Of a DNA stretch of 64,000 bases, positions 41,849-52,646 are shown piece by piece. A program made the translations under genes and the position numbers. This stretch comes from Gordonibacter sp034932485 (lineage in GTDB: Bacteria; Actinomycetota; Coriobacteriia; Coriobacteriales; Eggerthellaceae). The first letter of the stretch is position 1. Every line of letters starts with the position of its first letter. The stretch spans positions 1 to 64,000 of the forward strand of contig JAYFOQ010000028.1 in the NCBI GenBank assembly GCA_034932485.1, in the 5' to 3' direction. Under the pieces are notes generated by a model. That model ran no database searches. It was not told where the DNA came from and saw only the letters and a program-made list of their open reading frames with translations.

Positions 41849-44743
41849 TTACGATACATCTTCAGACCTCTCTGGTGGTAAGAAGTGGCGAAGAGCGTCA
41901 TATAGCTGTCGAGCGTCAAACGGTTTGGGCAAAAATCCATCCATACCCACAGCGGCTGCTTCATCGCGATCTTCTTGAAACGTACTAGCTGTCAGAGCAA
42001 CGATGGGAATTGTATGCGCATCATCTCGATCTAACGCGCGCAATTCGCGCACGGCCGATAAGCCATCTAGCACCGGCATCTGTACATCCATAAGTACAAT
42101 GTCATAATATCCCTGATCAGAAACAGCAAACAGATCTATTGCCTCGCGTCCATTCGCGGCTCGGTCAGCACTTACACCCTCTAATTCCAGCAATGCCACC
42201 GCTATCTCAGCATTTAAGTCGTTATCTTCGGCCAACAGTGCACGCACACCCACCAGCGAACGCTTCGCCTTATGCCCCGACGTCACACAAGGCATCCGAT
42301 CGGATGAAGAGTCCTCCGAAGGTGCATACGGAAGTGTCAGAGTAAAGAAGAACTCAGCCCCTTCACCCAAACGGCTACGCACATCAAGCTTTCCACCCAT
42401 AAGGCGCACTAGGTTACTACTGATGGCAAGTCCCAACCCCGTGCCCTGGGCATTACGCCGATTCTCAGCCGCCTGCTCGAACGACTCGAAGATACGGTCA
42501 AGGTCTTCAGGGCGTATGCCTGTACCATTGTCAGCTACACTGAATCGAACGATCGCCTTACCCCCATCGCCCGACACCACATCAATAACCAACAACACCG
42601 ATCCACCTGACTCGGTGAACTTGAATGCATTCGACAATAGGTTCGCTAACACTTGCTGTAAACGCACATCGTCGGCAACCACTACCACGTCACTCTCACA
42701 ACGCACGGTTAACGCAATGCCCTTCTCTTCGGCAAGGATGCAGTACATACTATCCAGTCTATCGGCCAACGCGCACAAAGGCACCGGCGCAGCTTCAAGG
42801 TGCATCTTGCCGTTCTCAATCTTGGACATGTCTAAGATATCATTCACCAACGCTAACAGGTACTGCGCCGACGTGTTAATCTTCTCCAAACTCGACTGCA
42901 CTGAAGGAGTTGCCTCACCTGAAAGTGTCGCCACAGAGCTAAGACCAATAATGGCATTCATCGGTGTACGAATTTCGTGAGACATGCGCGAAAGAAAGTC
43001 CGATTTCTCGTGACTCGTCTCTTCAGCTTGCTCCAACTTCAAAGCCATAGTGCGCGATCGCACCTTGAAGGCCGCTACCACAATTGCCACAATCCCCACT
43101 AAAAGCGAGAACACAAGCGACACCGCCACTGCAGCCATAGGGTTACTAGATACGATTGCCTCCAACGAAGGAGCGCGCTTACTTACTGGCGTTTCACTGC
43201 GCACCAGCATAGCTGCCCGCTCGTCTTCGGTAAAACTGCCTATCGTTTTATTTAAAAGCGAGTACATTGCCGAGTTGACCGGTTTTGGTAGGGCAATAGA
43301 CAACGTGGCAACGCGCTGATCGGCAGAAGACGGCACGATATTATTGTAGGCACGCTCGGTAAATAAGCTTTCAGCAAATGCCGCTGGCATACAAGTGAAG
43401 TCTGCGCGACCAGCGTTTACCGCCTCAAGACACTCCCGATAAGTATCAAAGTAAACCACGTTCGCCGATTCCAACTTAGCTGGGTTTCCCCGTCCACTCA
43501 TCTGCGCAAGAACAGCATCGCTATCAGGTTTTTCTCGCAGTTTGTTTCGCAATACCACCTCATCAAGAACCGCAAAATCTCGAGTGAGAGAAAGCCCTAG
43601 TTCGTTGGCTTTGTACTCATCATCCATGAAGTTTCCCATAACGTCTGCTTTACCGCTGCTCACCATAGTAAGAGCTTCTTCATAAGTGGTAGCGTGCTCA
43701 AAGCGAAACGAGAGGCCTGTACGCTCAGAAATACGATCAAACGCCTCTTTGACCACCCCGCTGTATGTTCCCTCATTTTGGTAGTACAGTGGCATACGAT
43801 CAGCAACCACGGCAACCGAAATAGTACCCACCCGCTCGACAAAAGCGCGATCGGCTTCAGTGAGTGTCATTTGACTGCGATACTCTTGAGGAAAGTAGCG
43901 TGATCGTAGGGTGAGAGCAAACCCTGCATCGGCAGCGTATATCTGCGCCGTTGCCCGATTCAGATCGGCCGTTAAATCGCTCCCCTTAGGCAACGCGATA
44001 TAGTAAGGCTCACCCTCAAACCCCGCTATCACCCGATATCCGTCTCTAACCTCAAGTTCGTTGCCAAGCATTACATCCGCCGCGCCAGTTTCAAGACAAC
44101 GCTGGTAATCTTCAATATCCAGAGGCAACACGTTACAGGAAAGATTGTTAAGCTGGAGAAACGCTTCCAGGCGGCGATTCTTCTCTGTGGCATTACGGTA
44201 TACCCCTATAGTTTTGCCGTTCAATGTACTCAAGTCAAAACTAACCACAGAATTATTGTCTTCAGGACAAATTAACAAGGAGTAGTTCGAACCCATACTG
44301 TAGTCAGCGTAATCTAACGAATCATCCAGCTGGTCGCGATGGTACATATTGCCCATAAGGTCGATCTCGCCCCTTATGGCCGCATTCATGAGGTCTTCAG
44401 CATTGCCACCCACGAACTCATATTCCCAACCGGTATATTTAGCTATCTCAACAAGCCAGTCATAAAAAAGACCGCTGTGCACCCCAGCCTCGTTGGTCAT
44501 GCTGATACCTTCAACCTCAGGAAACGCAACTCTCACAAGGCGCATCCCTGGTTCCGCATTGCGGCTGTCAGTCTGAGCATCCACCGCCACGCTCTGCTGC
44601 GGTAGCCCCTCTTCCGACGATGACAAAACCCTCGTTTGGGTGTCTACCAATCCGACAGCAACGGTAGGTGCAACAAAAACGCATCCAGCAGCAAGCACTA
44701 CGGCAAGGATCGTCCGCACGATCCGCGTCGCGTGTGTTCTCAC
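41849..44743 (-). CDS. BvgS-like hybrid sensor histidine kinase
   Basis: A 964-residue protein: N-terminal signal/membrane segment (~7-30), two tandem type-3 solute-binding domains outside the membrane (~65-300 and ~310-520), a membrane helix (~535-558), a HisKA domain with phosphoacceptor His589 in SHEIRTPMNAIIG, an HATPase domain (VADNGTGIRPEDL, GTGLGLAIS) and a C-terminal receiver domain with DVQMP. It should sense small molecules or amino acids outside the cell and relay phosphate internally to its receiver. No separate response regulator is adjacent, so the output partner is elsewhere. GTG 44743 has GGGAGAA upstream. Confidence 0.92.
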   Translation of the reverse strand: MRTHATRIVRTILAVVLAAGCVFVAPTVAVGLVDTQTRVLSSSEEGLPQQSVAVDAQTDSRNAEPGMRLVRVAFPEVEGISMTNEAGVHSGLFYDWLVEIAKYTGWEYEFVGGNAEDLMNAAIRGEIDLMGNMYHRDQLDDSLDYADYSMGSNYSLLICPEDNNSVVSFDLSTLNGKTIGVYRNATEKNRRLEAFLQLNNLSCNVLPLDIEDYQRCLETGAADVMLGNELEVRDGYRVIAGFEGEPYYIALPKGSDLTADLNRATAQIYAADAGFALTLRSRYFPQEYRSQMTLTEADRAFVERVGTISVAVVADRMPLYYQNEGTYSGVVKEAFDRISERTGLSFRFEHATTYEEALTMVSSGKADVMGNFMDDEYKANELGLSLTRDFAVLDEVVLRNKLREKPDSDAVLAQMSGRGNPAKLESANVVYFDTYRECLEAVNAGRADFTCMPAAFAESLFTERAYNNIVPSSADQRVATLSIALPKPVNSAMYSLLNKTIGSFTEDERAAMLVRSETPVSKRAPSLEAIVSSNPMAAVAVSLVFSLLVGIVAIVVAAFKVRSRTMALKLEQAEETSHEKSDFLSRMSHEIRTPMNAIIGLSSVATLSGEATPSVQSSLEKINTSAQYLLALVNDILDMSKIENGKMHLEAAPVPLCALADRLDSMYCILAEEKGIALTVRCESDVVVVADDVRLQQVLANLLSNAFKFTESGGSVLLVIDVVSGDGGKAIVRFSVADNGTGIRPEDLDRIFESFEQAAENRRNAQGTGLGLAISSNLVRLMGGKLDVRSRLGEGAEFFFTLTLPYAPSEDSSSDRMPCVTSGHKAKRSLVGVRALLAEDNDLNAEIAVALLELEGVSADRAANGREAIDLFAVSDQGYYDIVLMDVQMPVLDGLSAVRELRALDRDDAHTIPIVALTASTFQEDRDEAAAVGMDGFLPKPFDARQLYDALRHFLPPERSEDVS

Positions 44744-44881
44744 GGTTCATTCTCCCTTCGCTTCTTGAATGAACGCCTCAGCAAACGAACAGGATACCAC
44801 GCCCTCACTAAATGCCAACCACCGATTGAGAGAAGAAGGAGATACCCCTACCTAAATGCCAAGAGCATCCGAAAAAAGCTG

Positions 44882-47230
44882 CTACAACAAGTCGTCAGGA
44901 TCGACGTCAACCGCAACATTCACCAAACGATCAGGCTTGCGCGCGCGAAAGAACGGGAGAAGCACCGTAGAAAGATCGCTTTCCAGCGGGCACTTAACCA
45001 CTACATGCCAGCGATACGTACCGCGCAGCTTCGTAAGAACACAGGGTGTGGCACTCAGCACATCCCAAGAATTACCTACATAGTTGCGCACATGACGTTC
45101 AAGATCAACCTGCAATTTTACTGCAAGATCACGCACAGATCCCTCATCCTTGCCCCATATCAGGATGTTCGCCATACGTACATAGGGCGGATACTTCAAC
45201 AGCCGGCGCTTAGGCAACTCGTCATGCAAGAAAAGCGCACGATTATAAGACGCCGCAGCCTGAATGGGCGCAGCGTCTGCCTCATAGGTCTGCACCAGCA
45301 CACGACCGGGCAGTTCCGCACGCCCTGCACGACCTGCGACTTGCTCAACAAGCGCGAACGTGCGCTCAGCGGCACGATAGTCGGGCAGCTTTAACATAGT
45401 ATCTGCGTTGATAACGCCCACCAGCGTTACATCCTCAAAGTCTAACCCCTTCGCAATCATCTGCGTACCCAACAACACAGCTGCATCTGCGGCAGCAAAT
45501 TCTTCCAACAGTCGCTGATGCGCTCCTTTTCCCCCGGTCGTATCGGCATCCATGCGCACAATGGGTACACTTGGCCCCACGCCCGGCGACGCATCAAGAA
45601 GCACCCGTAAATCAGCTTCGACACGCTGAGTTCCCGCACCAAACTTCTTTAGGTAAGGACTACCGCACTCCGGGCACGTTGCTGGAGCCGTGATGCGATA
45701 GCCACAATGATGACAAACAAGGAAATTGCCGCGCTCGTGAAAGGTGAGCGACGTGGAGCACGACGGACATTCCGGAACGAATCCGCATTCACGACAAAGC
45801 AGAAATTTAGCAAACCCACGCTGATTTAATAAAAGAACAGCTTTTCGCCCGGCAGCAAGCTCTTCGACAAGAGCATGCGACAGCGGACGCGAAAACATAG
45901 AACGGAACCCGCTTCCGAATTCGCGAGCCATATCGACCACTTGCACCTCAGGCAATGGTTTACCATTAGCGCGCTCAGACAAGTCTACGTGATGCCATAG
46001 TTCATCTTTAGCACACGCGTGCAAACTCTCGATAGAGGGCGTTGCTGATCCGAGTACCACGGCAGCACCCGAGCGACGCGCCATCCATACTGCCACCTCA
46101 CGCGCATGGTAGCGTGGAGCACTATCCTGCTTGTAAGAGCCCTCATGCTCCTCGTCAATAACAATAAGACCTAAGTTACGCAGGGGTGTAAACAGCGCGC
46201 TGCGAGCCCCCACCACCACACGCGCCACACCCGATCGAATAAAATCCCATTGATCGTAGCGCTCTCCTGCACCCATACGCGAGTGCATAACAGCAACGGT
46301 ATCGCCAAACCTCCCACGAAACCGCCCCACCGTCTGGGGTGTCAGTGATATCTCCGGCACGAGCACGCATGCTGTGCGCCCCGTTCTCAATGTGGCTTCA
46401 ATGGCTTGCAAGTACACCTCAGTCTTACCCGAGCCAGTCACACCATCAACAAGCACTACCTCACCTTTACCCGACAAGCATGCAGCTTCAATAACCCCCA
46501 AAGCAACCGCTTGACCGGACGTAAGGCAAGGCTTTTGAGAGGGAGTAAAACTATTCTGGCACGCCTCCCCACCATCCACAGAACTTGATACCGAAGAAGA
46601 CATGCCCCGCATGCGACGACGGCGCTCGATGCGTATGGCACCTTTACCTTCCAGCGTCTTTAATGCGCCAGAAAGGGCACCGAGCTCCGCAGTCAACTCC
46701 ACCACACGCAGCTCTCCTGCATGCAGCGCTTCCATGATAGATGTCTGCTTCACCGCGTTCTTGCGCGGCTCGAAGTCGGCGAACGACGGACCCGGCACAA
46801 CCCAACGATCGTCCACCTCTCCCACCGTTGGCTCTTCAAGCCGCCAATACCCTTCACGGGCTCGCACCATACGCGGCACACCACCGGGGGGCGTGAACAA
46901 CCGCACGCAAGATGAAAGAGGTGCCAAATAACGCTCAGAAAGCCATTGGGCGCAGGCGGCGCCCTCTTCGTCAAAGTAAGCAGGACTAACCGCCCGCACG
47001 ATAGCTTTCAGCTTCGAGAAGTTAAGCCCTGCCGGGAGGCGGTCAGCTGAGTGCTCTTCAATCGCAACAACAAACCCCACCGCCTGCCGAGGTCCAAACG
47101 GCACCAACACCGCACACCCCACCGTAATTTCATAACCGCCCGTCTCTCCTGCATCGTCAGGAACAAGATAGGTATACGGCGTGTCAAGTGCTTGCGTAGG
47201 TATGTCGAGAATGATCGATGCGAGTTTCAT
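44882..47230 (-). CDS. priA: Primosomal helicase PriA
   Basis: A 782-residue replication-restart helicase. DGVTGSGKTEVYLQ is Walker A, and VIDEEHEGSYKQ the DEEH box. The zinc-binding cysteines are CRECGFVPECPSC and CHHCGYR...CPECG. TQMIAKGLDFEDVTLVG and GRAGRAELPG complete the helicase motifs. The N-terminal 3'DNA-binding domain starts MKLASIILDIPTQALDTPYTY. ATG 47230 is 17 bases after metK, so the two are cotranscribed. Longer in-frame readings run into metK. Confidence 0.94.
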   Translation of the reverse strand: MKLASIILDIPTQALDTPYTYLVPDDAGETGGYEITVGCAVLVPFGPRQAVGFVVAIEEHSADRLPAGLNFSKLKAIVRAVSPAYFDEEGAACAQWLSERYLAPLSSCVRLFTPPGGVPRMVRAREGYWRLEEPTVGEVDDRWVVPGPSFADFEPRKNAVKQTSIMEALHAGELRVVELTAELGALSGALKTLEGKGAIRIERRRRMRGMSSSVSSSVDGGEACQNSFTPSQKPCLTSGQAVALGVIEAACLSGKGEVVLVDGVTGSGKTEVYLQAIEATLRTGRTACVLVPEISLTPQTVGRFRGRFGDTVAVMHSRMGAGERYDQWDFIRSGVARVVVGARSALFTPLRNLGLIVIDEEHEGSYKQDSAPRYHAREVAVWMARRSGAAVVLGSATPSIESLHACAKDELWHHVDLSERANGKPLPEVQVVDMAREFGSGFRSMFSRPLSHALVEELAAGRKAVLLLNQRGFAKFLLCRECGFVPECPSCSTSLTFHERGNFLVCHHCGYRITAPATCPECGSPYLKKFGAGTQRVEADLRVLLDASPGVGPSVPIVRMDADTTGGKGAHQRLLEEFAAADAAVLLGTQMIAKGLDFEDVTLVGVINADTMLKLPDYRAAERTFALVEQVAGRAGRAELPGRVLVQTYEADAAPIQAAASYNRALFLHDELPKRRLLKYPPYVRMANILIWGKDEGSVRDLAVKLQVDLERHVRNYVGNSWDVLSATPCVLTKLRGTYRWHVVVKCPLESDLSTVLLPFFRARKPDRLVNVAVDVDPDDLL

Positions 47231-47246
47231 AACGCTCAGTATATGC

Positions 47247-48512
47247 TTACGCGAGTCCGCATTCCTTTCGCAACTCATCTGCCTTATTGGCACACTCCCA
47301 GGTGAACTCAGGCAATTCACGACCGAAGTGGCCATAAGCAGCCGTCTTGCGATAAATAGGACGTCGCAAGTCGAGCGCATCAATAATAGCTCCAGGGCGC
47401 AAATCGAACACACGGCTCACCGCTCGCTCAATATCAGCCTCAGGTATCTTCGCCGTACCAAACGTATCAATCATTACCGACACCGGACGTGCCATACCGA
47501 TGGCATAGGCAACTTGCACCTCGCAACGATCTGCGAGACCCGCAGCCACCACATTCTTAGCCACCCAACGTGCAGCATAAGCACCCGATCGATCAACTTT
47601 GGTGCAATCCTTACCAGAAAACGCACCACCGCCATGCCTACCCATACCACCATAGGTGTCCACAATAATCTTGCGACCGGTAAGCCCCGCATCACCCATA
47701 GGTCCACCTACAACAAAACGACCCGTAGGATTCACGTGAATCTCGGCATCATCTGCCAATTTCACCCCTTCAGCGGCAAGTACCGGCTTAACCACCTGCT
47801 CAATAATGTCGGCAGCAAGCGCGGCGTGCTCCACGCTTTCGGCGTGCTGAGTGGATACCACCACTTTCTCCACACTCGTTGGACGACCATTTTCATAGCG
47901 TACCGATACCTGTGTTTTACCATCGGGGCGCAGGTAAGAAAGCGTACCATTCTTGCGAACTTTGGTTAGACGCTCGGCCAAGCGGTGAGCCAAATACACC
48001 GGCATAGGCATAAGCGTAGATGTTTCATTACAGGCATAGCCAAACATCATGCCTTGATCACCTGCACCAATACGCTCATAGGGGTCGTCGCCAGCAAGCC
48101 CATGCTGAGCCTCCCACGACTCATCGACACCCTGTGCGATATCGGGAGACTGCTCATGGATGGCATTTAGTACGCCACACGTATCACAATCGAAGCCGTA
48201 CTTCGCACGGTTATAGCCAATGTCAGACAGCACCTCGCGCACGATACCCGGTACGTCCACGTAGGCCTGCGTACGAATCTCACCCGTCACGATAACCATG
48301 CCGGTAGTGGCCAGTGTTTCACAGGCACAACGAACCTGGGAGGGGTTCGCGGACTGCCCACCTGGCGCTACATAACCTTGCTCGGCAAGTTCGATCTCTT
48401 TGGACAGGATGGCATCCAACACCGCGTCCGATATCTGGTCACATACCTTGTCGGGATGCCCTTCCGTCACAGACTCGGACGTAAACAGATACGATGCATG
48501 CATGTCGGCCAT
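47247..48512 (-). CDS. metK: S-adenosylmethionine synthetase
   Basis: A 421-residue enzyme making SAM from methionine and ATP. The N-terminal GHPDKVCDQISDAVLD, DQGMMFGYA and GGGAFSGKDCTKVDRS match MetK signatures. ATG 48512 has GGGGAA upstream. It precedes priA in the same transcript. The upstream region contains no recognisable SAM riboswitch. Confidence 0.96.
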   Translation of the reverse strand: MADMHASYLFTSESVTEGHPDKVCDQISDAVLDAILSKEIELAEQGYVAPGGQSANPSQVRCACETLATTGMVIVTGEIRTQAYVDVPGIVREVLSDIGYNRAKYGFDCDTCGVLNAIHEQSPDIAQGVDESWEAQHGLAGDDPYERIGAGDQGMMFGYACNETSTLMPMPVYLAHRLAERLTKVRKNGTLSYLRPDGKTQVSVRYENGRPTSVEKVVVSTQHAESVEHAALAADIIEQVVKPVLAAEGVKLADDAEIHVNPTGRFVVGGPMGDAGLTGRKIIVDTYGGMGRHGGGAFSGKDCTKVDRSGAYAARWVAKNVVAAGLADRCEVQVAYAIGMARPVSVMIDTFGTAKIPEADIERAVSRVFDLRPGAIIDALDLRRPIYRKTAAYGHFGRELPEFTWECANKADELRKECGLA

Positions 48513-48727
48513 AATTCCCCATTCTCTTATAGAGTGACTACTGTCTCATGCTCTCTCAGCATGAACTCATCTGGTTTTCGACCAAGATTAGCACACCTAT
48601 CTGCCAACAGATCGAAGCATCCGTCAAATCACGACTATTCTACGCCCAGGGCATGTCGCCACCACCCCAATCCGATCATGGTAAACTGATGCCGACAAAT
48701 TGGCTCCTCGAACGGAAAAGAGCATCC

Positions 48728-50104
48728 ATGTCTAACAACGACGAATACACTCGTGAATACTTCGAGATCATGGAATCGTTAAACGGCGATATTCCTGGTC
48801 GCCGCGCCGCTTATGATTATATGCAGAACTCAACAGCCATCGTACACCACAAAGTCGTGGCTTGCTCGTTCATTCCACGACTGTTTGATGCGCAAACCTA
48901 CCAAACTATGAAGGACACCGCAGAAACCGCACACCGCATTCTCTGTAAGGTTATTGACACCTATCTGAAAGACCCCGCCTACCGCCGTGTGTTTGATTTC
49001 GACCCACGTCTGGAAGATCTCATTCTTCTACCGCGCGGCTACGATTCGCTGCTGCCATTCGCGCGCGTAGATACTTTTATTGACGAAAACGACTTCCGCG
49101 TGCGCTTCTGTGAGTTCAACGGCGATGGATCGTCTGGCATGAATGAAAATCGTGAGATTACGAACTCAATTCTTAACACGGCTACCTATCAAAAGTTCGC
49201 TCGCCAACATTGCGTAGAAGATTGCGACCTCTTCGAATCATGGGTACAAAAGTTCATCGCTATCTATTCCACCTACGCCCATCGCGTGGAAAACCCCCGT
49301 TTCGCCATTTGCGACTATCTGGAAAACGGCGTCGTAGACGAGTTTTACCTTTTCGCCAATTTGTTTGCCCAACAAGGTATTGAATGCGTTGTTGTCGACG
49401 TGCGAGAATTGGTGTTTGATGGAGAGTTACTACGTGACAAAAATGGCGACCGCATCGATGCTATCTGGCGACGCTGCGTCACCAACGACGTTATTGACCA
49501 TTGGGACGATTCGCAGCAGCTCATCAACGCCGTACGTGCCGAAAAGGTTGCACTCATCGGTAGCTTCGCTGGGCATATCGTACACGACAAACAGATATTC
49601 AAAGCGTTGTTTGATGAGCGCACGGTAGCGTTTCTCGATGCCGACGAGATAGATTTCATCGAGCAAACCGTACCGCTAACCGCGTTTCTGGATGACGATC
49701 ACGTGAACCTGCCGCAAATCCGCACAAATAAAGACGAGTGGATAATTAAACCCACCGACCATTACGGAGCCGACGACGTATATGCTGGCTGCTCCGTGTC
49801 GCAAGAAGAGTGGGAAGAACTGATCGATCGTTTCGCAAACGGCCGCGCCGGGTTCCCCTTCATCGTGCAGCGTTATATCCACGCCTTTAAAACTGAGACT
49901 CTGCCACCGGATACCGGCATAGACCTGCTTGCCGACGATGAAATATCCTCACAGCCCGTGCTTTACAACAACCTGAACGGCTTATATCTTTATGACGGCG
50001 AGTTCACTGGCGTATTTAGCCGTCTCGGCCCCTTACCCACCATCTCAAAGGACATGCAGGGCATGACAGCTGCCACCATCTGGGTTGATCGAGACAAAGC
50101 TTAG
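48728..50104 (+). CDS. ATP-grasp-like protein, glutathionylspermidine-synthase-related (tentative)
   Basis: A 458-residue soluble protein. RVRFCEFNGDGSSGMNENREI and WIIKPTDHYGADDVYAG, with later FIVQRYIHAF, are compatible with an ATP-grasp fold with a permuted order as in glutathionylspermidine synthases, which join a carboxylate to an amine using ATP. No amidase domain is present. It is divergent from metK and starts with AAAAGAG before ATG 48728. Substrate unknown; a peptide or polyamine ligase is possible. Confidence 0.6.
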   Translation: MSNNDEYTREYFEIMESLNGDIPGRRAAYDYMQNSTAIVHHKVVACSFIPRLFDAQTYQTMKDTAETAHRILCKVIDTYLKDPAYRRVFDFDPRLEDLILLPRGYDSLLPFARVDTFIDENDFRVRFCEFNGDGSSGMNENREITNSILNTATYQKFARQHCVEDCDLFESWVQKFIAIYSTYAHRVENPRFAICDYLENGVVDEFYLFANLFAQQGIECVVVDVRELVFDGELLRDKNGDRIDAIWRRCVTNDVIDHWDDSQQLINAVRAEKVALIGSFAGHIVHDKQIFKALFDERTVAFLDADEIDFIEQTVPLTAFLDDDHVNLPQIRTNKDEWIIKPTDHYGADDVYAGCSVSQEEWEELIDRFANGRAGFPFIVQRYIHAFKTETLPPDTGIDLLADDEISSQPVLYNNLNGLYLYDGEFTGVFSRLGPLPTISKDMQGMTAATIWVDRDKA

Positions 50105-50134
50105 TACCTAACAGCACGCCGTAAAAGAAAAAGT

Positions 50135-50176
50135 GGCCCGCCTGCACTTTCGGTTCCTACGAAAAAGCGGCGGGCC
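50135..50176 (+). terminator. Hairpin after the ATP-grasp-like gene
   Basis: GGCCCGCC (50135-50142) pairs with GGCGGGCC (50169-50176) over a 26-base loop. There is no T-run. It separates the gene from the DUF1461 gene starting at 50212. Confidence 0.45.
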
Positions 50177-50211
50177 CTCTGCACGAAACCAAGGAAGAGA
50201 CGGGTAATTTT

Positions 50212-50958
50212 ATGGGGAACACCGATAAACGTGGCGGCGCTTTGGGTTCGATTGTCTCACTCATAGCAACAATTGCACTCGCCATTACGTTGGTAGCTGC
50301 AGGCCTCGCTGTTTGCTGCCTACCGCAAACCACCGGAGCGTTGTCCGGCGCTTTCTCGGGTATCGACAATCCCGACACACCATTCTCTCGCGATGAACTT
50401 GTCCGCGCTGCGGTTTCAACGAGAGACTACACCGTTGGTACCAACGACCGCGCTGCTATTATGGGGGTCATTACCGCCATCAATCGCGATGCTAACACGC
50501 CCTACGGCGACGAGGCAACTTTGGCAAGTGCCCCTGAAGAATTTACCCTCAATGGCGAAGCACTTTCCCATCTAGACGATGTACACACCGTGGTTTCAAC
50601 CGCCACAATCGCACTGGGAATCATCACTCTCGTGGCACTCCTTTCATGTATATTTCTCGGGCTGAAACGGGGGAAACGACGTGTCGGCAGCGTGCTGCTT
50701 TGGTCTGGCATTTCGGTCATTGCCGTGTTTGCGGCGCTGGCAGCTTGGGTATTGATAGACTTCGACGGCTTCTTTGCTGCCTTTCACTCCCTATTCTTTG
50801 CCAGCGGCACCTGGACATTCTCCTACACATCCTTGCTTATAACCATGTATCCTACTGCATTTTGGATGGGGATGGGAGCCGTGTGGCTTGCGACAACCGG
50901 CCTGTTGTCTATACTAGCAATCGTAGTCGGCGCGCTTCTACGCCGCCGATCTGCCTAA
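50212..50958 (+). CDS. DUF1461/TIGR01906-family integral membrane protein
   Basis: A 248-residue protein with four or five membrane helices and a large loop between helices 1 and 2 (residues ~45-130). The segment FDGFFAAFHSLFFASGTWTF followed by LLITMYPTAFW is the signature of this family. The molecular function is unknown. ATG 50212 follows GGAAGAGACGGG. It lies upstream of gltX in the same direction. Confidence 0.88.
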   Translation: MGNTDKRGGALGSIVSLIATIALAITLVAAGLAVCCLPQTTGALSGAFSGIDNPDTPFSRDELVRAAVSTRDYTVGTNDRAAIMGVITAINRDANTPYGDEATLASAPEEFTLNGEALSHLDDVHTVVSTATIALGIITLVALLSCIFLGLKRGKRRVGSVLLWSGISVIAVFAALAAWVLIDFDGFFAAFHSLFFASGTWTFSYTSLLITMYPTAFWMGMGAVWLATTGLLSILAIVVGALLRRRSA

Positions 50959-51077
50959 GCGAGTTCGTATTGCTGATTTTAACCCGAAAGAAGGGTTCCA
51001 GGATACGCTCCGTGCTCCTCTGCCGGCGCGCCCTGTAGGTGTAATGTGACGACGGAAGAGTAAGGAACGCAAGACCT

Positions 51078-52646
51078 ATGAGTGAGAAAAAAGTACGCGT
51101 ACGCTTCGCCCCCTCACCGACCGGGCGCCTACACGTAGGCGGTGCGCGCACCGCTATCTACAACTGGGCATTCGCTCGTGCAACAGGCGGGGATTTCATT
51201 CTACGCATTGAGGATACCGACCCCGAACGATCCACGCAGGAAAACGTCGAAGTTATTCTTAACGCCATGAAGTGGCTTGGGCTGGACTGGGACGAAGGCC
51301 CCGAAGTAGGCGGTACCTACGGGCCATATTTTCAAACACAGCGCATGGACACCTACGGCGCGGCGCTTGACGTTATGAAAGAACGCGGGAGCGTGTACCC
51401 TTGCTTCTGCACGAAAGACGAACTCGACACCAAGCGCGCCAAGGCCGAAGCCGAAGAAGGAGGCTACGCGGGCTACGACCGCACCTGTCGCAATCTTGAC
51501 GCTGCTGAAGCAGCCCGACGCATCGAAGCAGGAGAGCCTCACGTATGGCGCCTCAAAGTGCCGACCGAGCGAGGACCAATCGAGTTCGACGACGCGGTGT
51601 ACGGACACGTGAGCTTTCCCGTTGAGGTTATGGACGACATGATTGTTGTGCGCACCGACGGATCGCCCACCTACAACTTTGCCGTCGTATGCGACGACGC
51701 AAACATGGGTATCACGCACGTTATCCGTGGCGACGACCATCTATCAAATACACCTCGACAGATACTCATTTACGAAGCGCTCGGACTCGAAGTACCGGTA
51801 TTTGCGCACTTGTCCATGATACTGGGCTCCGATGGTAAAAAGCTGTCGAAGCGCCACGGTGCAGCCAGCGTAGAAGAATTCTGTGAGCGTGGCTATCTTC
51901 CCGACGCTATGGTAAACTTCCTGGCACTTTTGGGCTGGTCGCTCGATGGCGAAACCACCCTCATCGACCGAGAAACCCTCTGTCGTGAGTTTACGCTCGA
52001 TCGTGTAACAAAGAAGGATGCCGTGTTCGACGAGACCAAACTCGACTGGATGAACGGCCAGTACGTCAAAGAAATGGGCGCAAACGCCTGGGTAAGAGCA
52101 TCGCTTCTCTGGCTAGCACAAGCTAATATTGTGGGCAGTGCTGTTGCATCGGGCGCGCCGCTCGATTCCGAACAGGTCAAAACTGCCTATAGCGCAGCAG
52201 CCATCGAGGCAGCCCTCGCCGACATCCAAGAGCGTGCAACCTGGTATTGCGCACTCTATCCGCTGGTCTCTGAGCGCTTGACACGCTTAGATGAAGTCGT
52301 CGATAAGCTTGCATTTATGTTCTGGGGTAAAAAGGTACAACTGGATGAGAAAAGTGTAGCAAAAGTACTTGCGAAGGAAGGTGCGCGCGCCGACGAGGCC
52401 TTAGTCGCCTGCCGAAGTGTACTGGCCGACGAAAACATAGCGTGGGAAGCCGAGGCTTTACAGGAAGCATGTCGCGCACGCGGAGAACAAATAGAGCTAA
52501 AACCAAAACTTCTGTTTCAACCCTTGCGTGTAGCCATCTGCGGCAATATGGTATCGCCTCCGCTGTTTGAAAGTATCGAACTTTTACCCCGCGAAGACGT
52601 ACTAGCCCGCCTCGATGCCGCGAAAAAGGAGGCATTCGGTGCCTGA
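51078..52646 (+). CDS. gltX: Glutamyl-tRNA synthetase
   Basis: A 522-residue class I synthetase. The HIGH motif is in PSPTGRLHVGGARTAIYNW and the KMSKS motif is KLSKRHG. GDDHLSNTPRQILIYEALG is conserved. Its last eight bases overlap the start of the next gene. AAGGAA precedes ATG 51078. Confidence 0.96.
   Translation: MSEKKVRVRFAPSPTGRLHVGGARTAIYNWAFARATGGDFILRIEDTDPERSTQENVEVILNAMKWLGLDWDEGPEVGGTYGPYFQTQRMDTYGAALDVMKERGSVYPCFCTKDELDTKRAKAEAEEGGYAGYDRTCRNLDAAEAARRIEAGEPHVWRLKVPTERGPIEFDDAVYGHVSFPVEVMDDMIVVRTDGSPTYNFAVVCDDANMGITHVIRGDDHLSNTPRQILIYEALGLEVPVFAHLSMILGSDGKKLSKRHGAASVEEFCERGYLPDAMVNFLALLGWSLDGETTLIDRETLCREFTLDRVTKKDAVFDETKLDWMNGQYVKEMGANAWVRASLLWLAQANIVGSAVASGAPLDSEQVKTAYSAAAIEAALADIQERATWYCALYPLVSERLTRLDEVVDKLAFMFWGKKVQLDEKSVAKVLAKEGARADEALVACRSVLADENIAWEAEALQEACRARGEQIELKPKLLFQPLRVAICGNMVSPPLFESIELLPREDVLARLDAAKKEAFGA

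Noticed and set aside
48513..48727. SAM riboswitch upstream of metK
   Set aside because: Looked for on the minus strand. Only a short TCATGCT/AGCATGA hairpin was found, not the conserved SAM-binding core.
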